Shown: in pieces, positions 50,187 to 59,697 of the stretch
How the letters are laid out: every line of letters begins with the position of its first letter
How positions within the stretch are numbered: position 1 is the stretch's first letter
Assembly: GCF_958979055.1 (NCBI RefSeq)
Contig: NC_084886.1
Coordinates: 50,737,654-50,801,653 of the forward strand
Length of the DNA stretch: 64,000 bases
From: Alnus glutinosa
Lineage: Eukaryota > Streptophyta > Magnoliopsida > Fagales > Betulaceae
Direction: 5' to 3'
Made by a program: the position numbers and the translations under genes
Notes under the pieces: generated by a model
The model's input: the letters and a program-made list of their open reading frames with translations, nothing else
Database searches by the model: none
Told to the model about the DNA's origin: nothing

Positions 50187-50811
50187 GGATCCCCTCAACT
50201 TTTTTAAATATTTGAGATTTTCAAATTGTTAAATCCTAACCATACTTTACATCTAATGGTTCACAATGTACCAACTGTCCACATGAAATAAATTCTAAGA
50301 GCACTAGCAACAGTTACCCTATATTTAAGGAAAATTTCATGAAAAACATCAAAAAACCTCTCACAGCAAATATCTTATATTTAGATGAGGGGGTTGGGAA
50401 TAAATAGTAATTCCATATATATACATGTCTACTATTCATTTATTATGTATTATTTTAATATAAAAAAAGCATAGTTAATTAATATAGGGAAGAGAGAAGA
50501 AATAGGAAAGAGAGAAAAATAATAAAATAAGAGTAAAAAAAAATGTTTAATTGATATAGGGAAAGATAAGGAAATATATTGTGGGGTATTTTTTTTTTAT
50601 AGGGAATCAAAAAGTAGTTTTGTTCTCTAAATACAGGGAAAATAGTTGGGAATCTGTTACTAGTGCTCTAAAGCATTTATTGATACCACTTTTTGTTGAT
50701 AGCATTTATTTCATGTGGACAGTTAATATATTATGAACAATTAAATGTAAAGCATAACTAGAATTTAACAATTTGAGAGGCTCAAATGTTTAAAAAATTT
50801 GAAAAAATCCT
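50187..50811. mobile_element. Fold-back MITE split by a nested MITE
   Basis: The left arm (about 50187-50298) and right arm (about 50672-50811) are inverted copies. Shared blocks include CTCAAATTGTTAAAT, ATGCTTTACAT and AACTGTCCACATGAAATAAAT, read in opposite orientation. The arms would be almost adjacent if the element at 50299-50668 were removed. Exact ends are approximate. Confidence 0.75.
50299..50668. mobile_element. PIF/Harbinger-like MITE, copy D (370 bp), nested
   Basis: The termini GAGCACTAGCAACAG and CTGTTACTAGTGCTC are inverted repeats flanked by TAA on both sides (50296-50298, 50669-50671). The element is in reverse orientation to copy A; its right half contains the complement of the AATAAAACTA / AAATACCCCACA blocks. 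It lies at the centre of another fold-back MITE. Confidence 0.88.
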
Positions 50812-52153
50812 ATGGGGTGTGGGTTCACTTTTTTTTTTTTTTATCTTTTTTTGTTTTATTTTACTGACGGGAGTGCTAGGTGGGTGGAAAATTTAATTAC
50901 AATAATAAACTCCTTTTATTTTTGGGAGACTAGTGAAGTGTGCCATTTATTAAGTGAAATAAGGCTGTCAAAAATAAATTTGTTAAAAAAGAAAAAGAAA
51001 AAAAGTCTAATCATGATTTGAAACGATTTTTTTTTTAGTGAAATAAGGTTTCAAAGACAAGTTTATTTGAAAAATAAAATAAAATTCCTAGTCATAAGTT
51101 GAAACGGTTTTTTCCTAATGAAATAAGGTCCCAAAGATAATTTTGTTTAAAAACCAAAAAGGAAAAAAAGCCAATCATAATCTGTAATAGTTTTGAAAAA
51201 AATTAAAGAAGTATGATTTGGAGTTTGGAGATTATTTAACTTTAATAGAAAAATAAATAGTTAGAGGTTGAAGATCACATCAATTAATACAAAAAAAAAA
51301 AAAAGAATAATTTTTTCTTTTATTAAGAGATTTAACTAAAAATATGTGAACTACGAGAAAGTTAATAAAAAAATAGGACCCATAAAAGAGACTAGATAAA
51401 ACACAAGTCATAAACAAGAGTGAGGGCCACAAAAAAAGGGCATCATGGCCCCAAAGTAAATCGAGCAGGCCTATATCATCCAACCCTCCCTTTTTTTTTT
51501 TTTTTTTTGCAAGTCAGCAACGTAGAATTGTCTTTTGCTCTTCTTTTGCTTCATTCTTTAATTTCTTTCTACGTGCTTTATATATATATTTTTTTAAAAA
51601 TAATTAACTTTAACGTTATTTATTCCATGTAATTTTTTCTTCAAAATGGTAGATTTCATTTTGATAACTGGTTGAGTTGAAAAATAAAATTTATTAAAAA
51701 ATAATTATTCGGGATTTTTTATTTTCTTTATATTTTGTTAATTTTTGGAATAGATACTAATTTTATTTTTCATATAATAATTTTATTTTAAATTTTAATA
51801 TATTTTTTAATTAAACTTTAGCTGTTTGGCATCCTTATAAGAAATTGTGATTCAGTCCCAAACTCACTCACGTGGCTATTTGCTCATGATAAATAAATAC
51901 AACTATCCAACAAATATATATAACAAAAAACAAAAACAAATAAATGCATTGTCATACATTACAAGGCATTAGATGCCTCTCCAGTTGATTTTTAACTGGG
52001 GAACAGTCGGTCTTTTATACATAAATGTATTTTTGTAATTTTACATAGTATAAAATTACAAATAAAATTACAAAAATACCTTTATGTATAAATGATCGAC
52101 TCCTCTCCAGTTTCTCTCAACTAAAGATAATTCTGGTCCATTTCAAGACCCAT
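50812..52153. other. Intergenic, AT-rich
   Basis: Contains three degenerate repeats of an AAATAAGG(T/C)/AAAGAYAA-type motif around 50955-51150, and T-runs. No gene seen. Confidence 0.55.
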
Positions 52154-52162
52154 CTTTTGTTT

Positions 52163-52667
52163 GAGTTCGTCTATACAGCCGTCAAGCGTCGGCTAGAGAC
52201 CGGCTCCTTAACCCACGTGGCATCGTTTTTTCCCTTTTTTATTAAAAAAAAAAAAAACAAAAACCAAACGTTCAAACGCATGAAGAGAGACATTTTTCAG
52301 CGGCAAATTTTTCTTCCATACTGGTTTCCCCCCATTTTTTCTCCAAACCTCCCCTCTCAACCATACCCTCCCCCACCGACCAAACCACCGGCGCCACTCC
52401 AACCAACCGCCGCCCCTCTGCTAGCTCTCTCTCTTTCTCTCACTCGGACCCAGCAGCTAAAGGATTCGCCGCCCACGAGCACCGTACCACGGATCTCCGA
52501 CGAGGGAGCGCCCACCACCCATCGGAGCACTGCCCAACGCCGATCAAAAACGAAGCCGACCACCGTATTCTCGCTGTACGGTATCTCTCTCTCTCTCTCT
52601 CTCCATGGTCTGCCACTGTCGATTTTTTATGTGCTTTTTTTTTTTTCTTTTTCAACGGCCATTCACA
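52163..52667 (+). repeat. Left terminal inverted repeat of the Pack-MULE (unique part)
   Basis: 505 bp, inverted relative to 55085-55585 (501 bp), with only a few substitutions and homopolymer-length changes. High arm similarity suggests a recent insertion or arm homogenisation. Confidence 0.92.
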
Positions 52668-53139
52668 GATTCTTGTTGTTGTGATAATTTTTGGTTGTTT
52701 TTTTTTTGTTTTCATTTTTTGGTTCTTGAAGATGCTCGTCGGGTGTTCGACAAAATGTTTAAACCGAATATACATGCTGATTCTTGTTGTTGTGATAATT
52801 TTTGGTTGTTTTTTTTTGTTTTCAATTTTTGGTTCTTGAAGATGCTCGTCGGTTGTTCGACAAAATGTTTAAACCGAATATACATGCTGATTCTTGTTGT
52901 TGTGATAATTTTTGGTTGTTTTTTTTTGTTTTCAATTTTTGGTTTTTGAAGATGCTCGTCGGGTGTTCGACAAAATGTTTAAACCGAATATACATGCTCG
53001 ACAAAATGTTTAAACCGAATATACATGCTGATTCTTGTTGTTGTGATAATTTTTGGTTGTTTTTTTTTGTTTTCATTTTTTGGTTCTTGAAGATGCTCGT
53101 TGGGTGTTCGACAAAATGTTTAAACCGAATATACATGCT
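52668..53139 (+). repeat. ~110-bp tandem repeats encoding a PPR-like motif, four units
   Basis: Units start at 52668, 52779, 52889 and 53030, each beginning GATTCTTGTTGTTGTGATAA. A 31-bp partial unit (52999-53029) lies between units 3 and 4. The end of each unit encodes EDARRVFDKMFKPNIHA with slight variation, the pattern of a PPR helix pair (compare A-x2-VF-D-x-M-x-x-PN). The start is T-rich and intron-like. The repeats continue the TIR inwards; the right arm has two units. Confidence 0.9.
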
Positions 53140-53150
53140 TTGTTTATTTG

Positions 53151-54325
53151 GCACTCTATGGATATGATGCCCCCATCAAGAAGAAACCCCCTGGGAAAAC
53201 ATGTAATTGTTGGCCAAAATGGTGCTGCCGCTGTTTTGGATCTAGAAAGAAGAACAAGAAAAAGAAGTCAAATGAAAAAAAGATTAAAAACAAGGAGGCT
53301 TCAAGTCAGATGCATGCACTAGAAAATATTGAGGAGGGAATCGAAGGTATGGAGTGGCTTCAATTAGTGTGCATGCATTTACAGTTATTTTTTTAACATT
53401 CTATTTTTTTTTAAAAAAAAAAAAAACATAAAAAATTCCTGAATGAGGTGCAAAATTTTTATTTCACTTTATAACCCCAAAAAAGAACTTACTTTTTTTA
53501 TCCTGAAAATTTATACTGAAAACTTATAACTTGACCTGGTTTGCCCCAAGTCTGCTATTTCAGGATTTGTCTCTTGTCAATCATCATAGATTGGATTAAA
53601 CTTAGATCATTTATGTTTCTCCTGGAACTTCCATTGCAGGAATAGATAATGAAAAATCTTCCCTATTGCCCCAAACAAAATTTGAGAAAAAATTTGGACA
53701 GTCACCAGTTTTCATGGCTTCAACACTTATGGAAGATGGTGGAGTTCCAAAAGGAGCAAGTTCTGCATCACTCTTGAAGGAAGCAGTCCATGTCATCAGC
53801 TATGGTTATGAACATAAAACAGAATGGGGGAAAGAGGTATGGTGCAACTGTTTCATAGTTAACAAAGTTTTCTGCAATTTCTTTCTTTAGCGAGGTATGA
53901 CAATGTATATTGTCAATGTGTCATGTGGCTAAATTACATTTATGTTTCAGGTTGGGTGGATATATGGCTCAGTTACGGAGGATATACTAATAGGATTCAA
54001 AATGCACTGTCATGGCTGGCGATCAGTGTATTGCATACCCAAAATGCCGGCATTTAAGGGTTCAGCTCCTATAAACCTCTCAGACTGGTGGAGGAATGAA
54101 CAATTCTGGGTAATTGGCGGCGTCTCATCACACCTGTTTGCTCTCTTCCAGGGTCTGCTTAAGGTGTTGGCAGGGGTTGATACAAACTTCACTGTTACAT
54201 CCAAAGCTGCTGATGACGGGGGTTTTTCTGAGCTCTTACCTCTTTAAATGGACATCTTTGTTGATCCCCCCCTTGTCCTTGCTGATCATAAACATGATTC
54301 ATGGGGTCCGCTCTTCGGAAGGCTG
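53151..54325 (+). pseudogene. Captured, rearranged cellulose synthase (CesA) fragment
   Basis: Three exon pieces keep their introns. Piece 53151-53346 (ALYGYDAPIKKKPPGK to NIEEGIEG) and piece 53640-53836 ([33 protein letters not shown]) are followed by one from 53951 (VGWIYGSVTEDI, the catalytic TED motif, to APINLSD). At 54083-54085 the frame jumps to DWWRNEQFWVIGG. The QxxRW motif and several membrane helices are deleted. A one-base insertion near 54236 shifts the frame after GFSEL and causes a stop. A second deletion near 54288-54296 joins the LLIIN region to the DSWGPLFGR region. Closest to the CESA3/CESA6 clade. Not a functional enzyme. Confidence 0.95.
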
Positions 54326-54863
54326 AAAATAGGCACATCTTTTGAAACCTCATAAAAAGAAAAAGAAAAGGAAAACGTTTATGATATGTTGGTCTTGACT
54401 CACTGTAAGGCACGGAACTGAGTATGATTTGATGTAAATCTTCAGGCTACATCTATCCTTAATGTAATATATTGATTAAAAGCAGTACATGCTTGTTTTT
54501 TGGTTGTAGATTAAAAGCTACATCTATTATTGTAGTTTAAACCAAACAGTGTTTAAACTACAATAATTTCACAATACTTTGCTGCTTACAAAATTTAGCA
54601 TCACCTACAACAATCCTAATAGAGAAATGTTCCGAGTATAGAATCCAAAGTTGATGTTGCGCGCCGGTGTACAAATCCAAATGCATTTGGTTTTCATTGG
54701 CTTGGTAACTCATCTGCATTTTTCACAGAAAATCTTAGACCATGACCAAGTTGACCAAGTTGAAATTATAAGGGTTATCTACAAAAGGGAAAAAAATCTC
54801 ATATGATAGTTTACCTTTTCTGCAAAACCCCAAATACTTACGACAAGTATATTAAATCTCCTT
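54326..54863. other. Unidentified interior of the Pack-MULE
   Basis: Lies between the CesA fragment and the right tandem repeats. No coding similarity recognised. It may be transposon-specific or further captured non-coding DNA. Confidence 0.5.
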
Positions 54864-55085
54864 AGCATGTATATTCGGTTTAAACATTTTGTCGAACACC
54901 CGACGAGCATCTTCAAGAACCAAAAATTGAAAACAAAAAAAAACAACCAAAAATTATCACAACAACAAGAATCAGTATGTATATTCGGTTTAAACATTTT
55001 GTCGAACACCCGACGAGCATCTTCAAGAACCAAAAAATGAAAACAAAAAAAAAAACAACCATAAATTATCACAACAACAAGAATC
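54864..55085 (-). repeat. Two ~110-bp PPR-motif units in the right arm
   Basis: Minus-strand units 55085-54974 and 54973-54864, each encoding DARRVFDKMFKPNIH. They match the left-arm units at 52668-53139 but number two rather than four. Confidence 0.9.
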
Positions 55086-55585
55086 TGTGAATGGCCGTTG
55101 AAAAAGAAAAAAAAAAGCACATAAAAAATCGACAGTGGCAGACCATGGAGAGAGAGAGAGAGAGAGATACCGTACAGCGAGAATACGGTGGTCGGCTTCG
55201 TTTTTGATCGGCGTTGGGCAATTCTCCGATGGGTGGTGGGCGCTCCCTCGTCGGAGATCCGTGGTACGGTGCTCGTGGGCGGCGAATCCTTTAGCTTCTG
55301 GGTCCGAGTGAGAGAAAAAGAGAGAGCTAGCAGAGGGGCGGCGGTTGGAGTGGCGCCGGTGGTTTGGTCGGTGGGGGAGGGTATGGTTGAGAGGGGAGGT
55401 TTGGAGAAAAAATGGGGGGAAACCAGTATGGAAGAAAAATTTGCCGCTGAAAAATGTCTCTCTTCATGCGTTTTGAACGTTTGGTTTTTGTTTTTTTTTT
55501 TTAATAAAAAAGGAAAAAAAACGATGCCACGTGGGTTAAGGAGCCGGTCTCTAGCCGGACGCTTGACAGCCGTATAGACGAACTC
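55085..55585 (-). repeat. Right terminal inverted repeat of the Pack-MULE (unique part)
   Basis: 501 bp inverted copy of 52163-52667, ending GACGAACTC immediately before the right 9-bp target duplication. Confidence 0.92.
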
Positions 55586-55755
55586 CTTTTGTTTTATTGA
55601 ACCATTGGTACCACCTCTAGTCGGCTAGTCCTTGTCAATGTCAAATCTCAAAGTTTAATATAAAATTTATTTCGAATCTCCAAGTATTTTGACGGGTGCT
55701 TAAATTTGGAGTTATCGGTGTCGGTAATTTTAGGGGTTGTATCCAAATTGGTTGA

Positions 55756-55885
55756 TGTTGTTTTTAAAATCACCATTAAATGCATGGTAAATTACTATTG
55801 AATTATGATTCAAATGTGATTTTAAGAGGTACATAAATTTTTGGGAGACACAAGAGAAATATGAAGTGACAAGTAGCATTACTCA
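55756..55885. mobile_element. Partial MITE related to 42185-42352
   Basis: TAAAATCACCATTAAAT and the inverted TGATTTTAAGAGG block, plus the end AGTAGCATTACTC, match the element at 42185-42352. The left end has diverged or been lost. Confidence 0.6.
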
Positions 55886-56137
55886 ATTAGACGAGGATGT
55901 AAAGCAAGTTGGTGTTCAAATTGTTTAGGGTATGTTTGGTTTTCAATTTTTTTTTTTTTTTTTTTTTGTATTATATTTTACAACACATGAAATTTGTTAT
56001 TTAAATAAATTCAGGATTGTTAAGCTATCAATCAAAGCAAGTGAATCTCACACGAATTCTTTTTTAAAAATGATCTAAATTATTAACAATTTGAACACCT
56101 ATTTATTGTGAATACTAATCCATCTAAATTTTAGGAG

Positions 56138-56300
56138 TAATGTTATATACAAGACTTTTTATTCTTAAATGTCACGCGACTTTTAAAATTATTTTTAAAT
56201 AAATATTTATTAATAATTTATTCTAAATTTAATGGTAATTATAAAAATTACATTATATTTAAGCGAAAAAAAAAATATAAATATCTTACCTATAACATTA
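56138..56300. mobile_element. Short MITE with TAATGTTATA termini
   Basis: TAATGTTATATACAAG at the left is inverted relative to CTTACCTATAACATTA at the right, and the interior is AT-rich and partly self-complementary. Probably distantly related to 42185-42352. Confidence 0.6.
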
Positions 56301-56920
56301 TTCAAATTTGGAGCCTTTGGTCTTTTTTTTTTTGGTCTACGCTTGACAGAAGGCATAGGATGGTTCACGTGTCATGTAAAAAATTGACTGCCATTATGTT
56401 ATGTATTAAATTCGAGTCGTATCGAAACATGTGTATAAGACTATATAGGTTAGGTTAACCCTAACCCAGATAATTTTATTAAATTGGTCAGACTTCTCAA
56501 CCTTAACATTTTAATTTCGTGTTAAGTTCGCGAATCGTGTCAAAATTGACAATCTTATTAAAGGGTGCATAACAAATTTATGTGAATTCAAATCCCGCAT
56601 CACAGCACGCCTTATTTGACCTAAAGCAGTGGAAATTAAGGAGGAATATGACTGGATTTGAATCTTGTTTCATATGATGGAGTCCTTCACTTTTTTCTTC
56701 TTTTTCTTCATTTTTTCCACAATTTTTTTTTTTTTTGAAAGTAGGAATAAAGATTAACCAAAGAGTGAATTAATTACTAAAAGATTTATGTCAAACATAA
56801 GTCTTAGATAATATATGATCCAAGTTTACAGGTTCTTAGAATCGGAGAAAAAAGATGGAGGCTTCGTTTGTCTATGTTTTTTGAATAATATTTTTTGTTT
56901 TTTGGTTTTAAAAAAAAAGA

Positions 56921-57355
56921 GGGTAATTACCTTTTCCCCCATGAACTACCAAAAAATGCGCAATGCCCCCATGGACTACTAACTCGACCAAAATAGAACA
57001 TTCAACTACCAAATACAACCATTTTCCCCCCTTCCGTCAGTTAGAGGGGTTAAAAGAAACAGTCAACGGGTCATGTGCCGTTTTACATGGAGGCATGTTG
57101 GAAGATGGTGGTAGTTCATGGGGGGAAAAGAGGAAGATGGTGGTAGTCTATAGGGGGAAAAGAGGAAGAAAATGAGGGTAAAATGGCGTGTGACGGTCAT
57201 GTGACCCGTTGACCGTTTGTTTTAACCCCTTTGACTGACGGAAGGGGGGAAAATAGTTGTCTTTGATAGTTAAATGCTCTATTTTGGTCGAGTTGGTAGT
57301 TCATAAGAGCATCCCGCATTTTTTGGTAGTTCATGGGGGAAAAGGTAATTACCCA
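56921..57355. mobile_element. Long fold-back element (435 bp)
   Basis: Starts GGGTAATTACCTTTTCCCCC and ends with its exact complement. The inverted arms run ~165 bp each side, sharing CATGAACTACCAAAAAATGCG, CTCGACCAAAATAGA, CTTCCGTCAG and GTCAACGGGTCA. It is flanked by poly(A), so the target duplication cannot be read. No coding capacity. Confidence 0.85.
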
Positions 57356-58344
57356 AAAAAAAAAAATTCAAACGTGAGATTAAGGTAAAAAACTTATTTT
57401 TGTATTTTTAAGAGTGTTTCGTATAGATATTTTTATTTTGAAAAATAAAAAAGTTTAACAAATATAATTTCTTAGGAAAATAAAAAAACAAAAATAGAAG
57501 AAAATAGAACAAGTGTGTAGTATATATACCCAATAAAACAGGCATTGAATTGCTTCTTATCTCTTAATTTATAGCTGTCATGGGTCAGAAGACTCAGAAC
57601 CAGTTGGTTGTTGAATATAGATGACAGGAAATATTTGTTCGGGGATGTTTTTACCGTCTCTCAACTGGTTGTTTTAATTAAATTTTTTTTTTTTTTTTTT
57701 ATCAAAAAGAGGCGGGCAGGGGACGGTAAAACGTCCCCTGCCAATCAGGCCTATATAGATGACAGGCCAGACAGCAGAATCGAACCAGCTATACAATCTG
57801 TGTGGGTTTTTTTTTTTTTTTTTGTTTTTTTCATTTTTCATTTGTTTATTTATTTTCCTTCAATATCCATCGTTTCCAACCGATAAGGAAAGAACATTGT
57901 AAAAAAGTAAGAAAAAGGAAAGGCTCTCTTCCTATTTGTGGATAGAATATTAGACTATAAACAAAGTGATAAGTGAAAGCTACATGCACTAATTAAAAAG
58001 GATCGTGACCTTAATTGTCACTTTCTCTTTCATCTCCATAAGATGCATTTAGATCTTCCCCACTTCAACTGAACTATGGAGGAATTGATCAATACAAACG
58101 TGAGGGTAAAATTGTTCAAAAGAAAAATATAAAAGGACAATTTTGCCCTCATGTTTGTTTTGACAAGCTTTTCTCCTGTTCACTTGAACTAGAGAAGATC
58201 CTTAACTCCCTTCCCTTTTTTTGTTTGAGGAAAGATCTCTATCCCTTTAAGATTGAGTTAATAATAACCAAAAATAAATAAAAGGATTTAATTTTAATTT
58301 CTTTTTTTTTTAACAAAAAATTTTATAACCAAGTCAATGTATTA
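57356..58344. other. Intergenic, nothing recognised
   Basis: AT-rich spacer with T-runs near 57680 and 57806. No gene. Confidence 0.55.
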
Positions 58345-58359
58345 GGTGGCATGGGTTTA

Positions 58360-59468
58360 ACACAGCTAGTGTCGGTAGCTTCTCGAGGAGAGAGAAGCTC
58401 CTGATTTTTTTCCAGTTTAGAGAGGGGCTTTCTTTGAGGTTGTTTTTGCTGGGAGAGGGAGGCTTCACGTCTCCCTCTCCAGGTGGTGGTGGCTCCTAGG
58501 CTCCTAGCTTAGGGCTTTGGAACGTTTTTGTTTCCCTCATTTTTTTGTTTCGGTGAGGGGTTGATGTTTCTCCTAGCTTTGTGGGCTATGGTGAGTTTCT
58601 TTTTCTTTGGCTCAAGCAGAAGGTTCTACTCTCGTCTGGTCAGGTTGGGGGAGTGGCTGGTTTTTGTGTCGTCGGAGGAGTGTTGTTTGGCCGGTTATTT
58701 ATTTATTTTTTATTTTTTTCAGATGTTTGAAGCCAGATCTATGCTCGTTTGCTGATTTCTGCTAGACACGCGCCCTTTGGCCGAGTTCTCTGTTGCCGTC
58801 CGCTCCTGCTGCCGGTTGCACAGGTCACGCCGGTCGCCGGAGTTCGGAGCGTGGCCTGCACGCCCCAGAGGGGTTTTTGCTATTTGGCGTGCGTAACTGT
58901 CATGCTCCACCATTTTTTGGTCTTGCACGGTGGGGAGGGGGTTTACGGCGGTTGTTCTTCGGCTGAGTGGTATTGGGGTCAGCTCGTGTTTCCCACGCGC
59001 CGCCGGTATTGGCGAAATCCGCATGTCTCTTCTGCTGGCTATGGGTTGTAGTATCTGTTTGTGTCTTCTGTTTCAGTCTACCTTTGTAATTTTTAGACAT
59101 TTTAGGATTGTTTGATGGCTTTCATGCTAGATCTGTCTCTCTTTTTTGTGCTAAGTTGTACTTTATTGTTCAGAGGGGCTTAAAGTCTGTTCTTTGTAAT
59201 GTTTATTTATTATTTGGGTAACTATTGTTTTTGTATATTCTGGATATTTTCACAGTCTACCTTTGGTAGCTGCTTTAAGTCTGGTTTTTCCTAACTTAGT
59301 GGGTGGAGTTTCTTTATCTCTGGTCACAAATGGCCTACGAGCAATGGTGTTTGCCTTCGGGCATGTATGAACTTCTCTTGTATTTGTATTGGCCTTTTGG
59401 TCAAGTGTAATCCCCTTTGGGGCTTATATTCAGTAATGAAGTTCTCTGTTTCAAAAAAAAAAAAAAAA
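58360..59468 (+). mobile_element. Non-autonomous poly(A) retroelement, ~1.1 kb
   Basis: A 15-bp target duplication (GGTGGCATGGGTTTA at 58345-58359, GGTAGCATGGGTTTA at 59469-59483, one mismatch) brackets a body with a 3' poly(A) run. The 5' region is related to the element at 6513-7468, including the GGGAGG/CTCCCT hairpin and GGTGGTGG/CTCCTAG. No reverse transcriptase is encoded. Confidence 0.87.
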
Positions 59469-59506
59469 GGTAGCATGGGTTTACTTTTAAATACGTATTT
59501 GGTTCA

Positions 59507-59697
59507 GTGTGCCAATGGCATAATTTTTTTTTATTTTTTTATTTTTTTTTATGATCATTTATAACTATATATATACTAAAATTTGAGAGGTAATTAAGTG
59601 TGCCAATGGCATAATTTTTTTTATTTTTTTTATTTTTTTATTTTTTTTTATGATCATTTATAACTATATATATACTAAAATTTGAGAGGTAATTAAT
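59507..59697. repeat. Tandem duplication, ~91-100-bp unit
   Basis: Units at 59507-59597 and 59598-59697 both start GTGTGCCAATGGCATAATTT and end TTTGAGAGGTAATTA. They differ mainly in the length of the T-rich middle. Confidence 0.92.

Larger units (their letters stand above)
52163..55585 (+). mobile_element. Pack-MULE (Mutator-like element carrying host gene fragments), 3423 bp
   Basis: The ends are inverted: left GAGTTCGTCTATACAGCC, right-end complement GAGTTCGTCTATACGGCT. They are flanked by an exact 9-bp target duplication CTTTTGTTT (52154-52162 and 55586-55594), the Mutator hallmark. The arms stay nearly identical for over 500 bp (52163-52667 and 55085-55585), then continue into tandem repeats. 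No transposase is present. The interior holds a cellulose synthase fragment (53151-54325) and ~540 bp of unidentified sequence (54326-54863). The GC-rich part of the arms (about 52360-52610) with CT-repeats looks like a plant promoter or 5' UTR and may itself be captured. Confidence 0.93.

Noticed and set aside
52668..53139. CRISPR-like array
   Set aside because: Direct repeats of ~110 bp are contiguous without unique spacers and lie in a plant transposon arm.
53053..53322. In-frame PPR-CesA fusion protein
   Set aside because: The PPR-motif frame runs into the CesA exon in the wrong frame, and the CesA frame has a stop just upstream, so no simple fusion is encoded without splicing.
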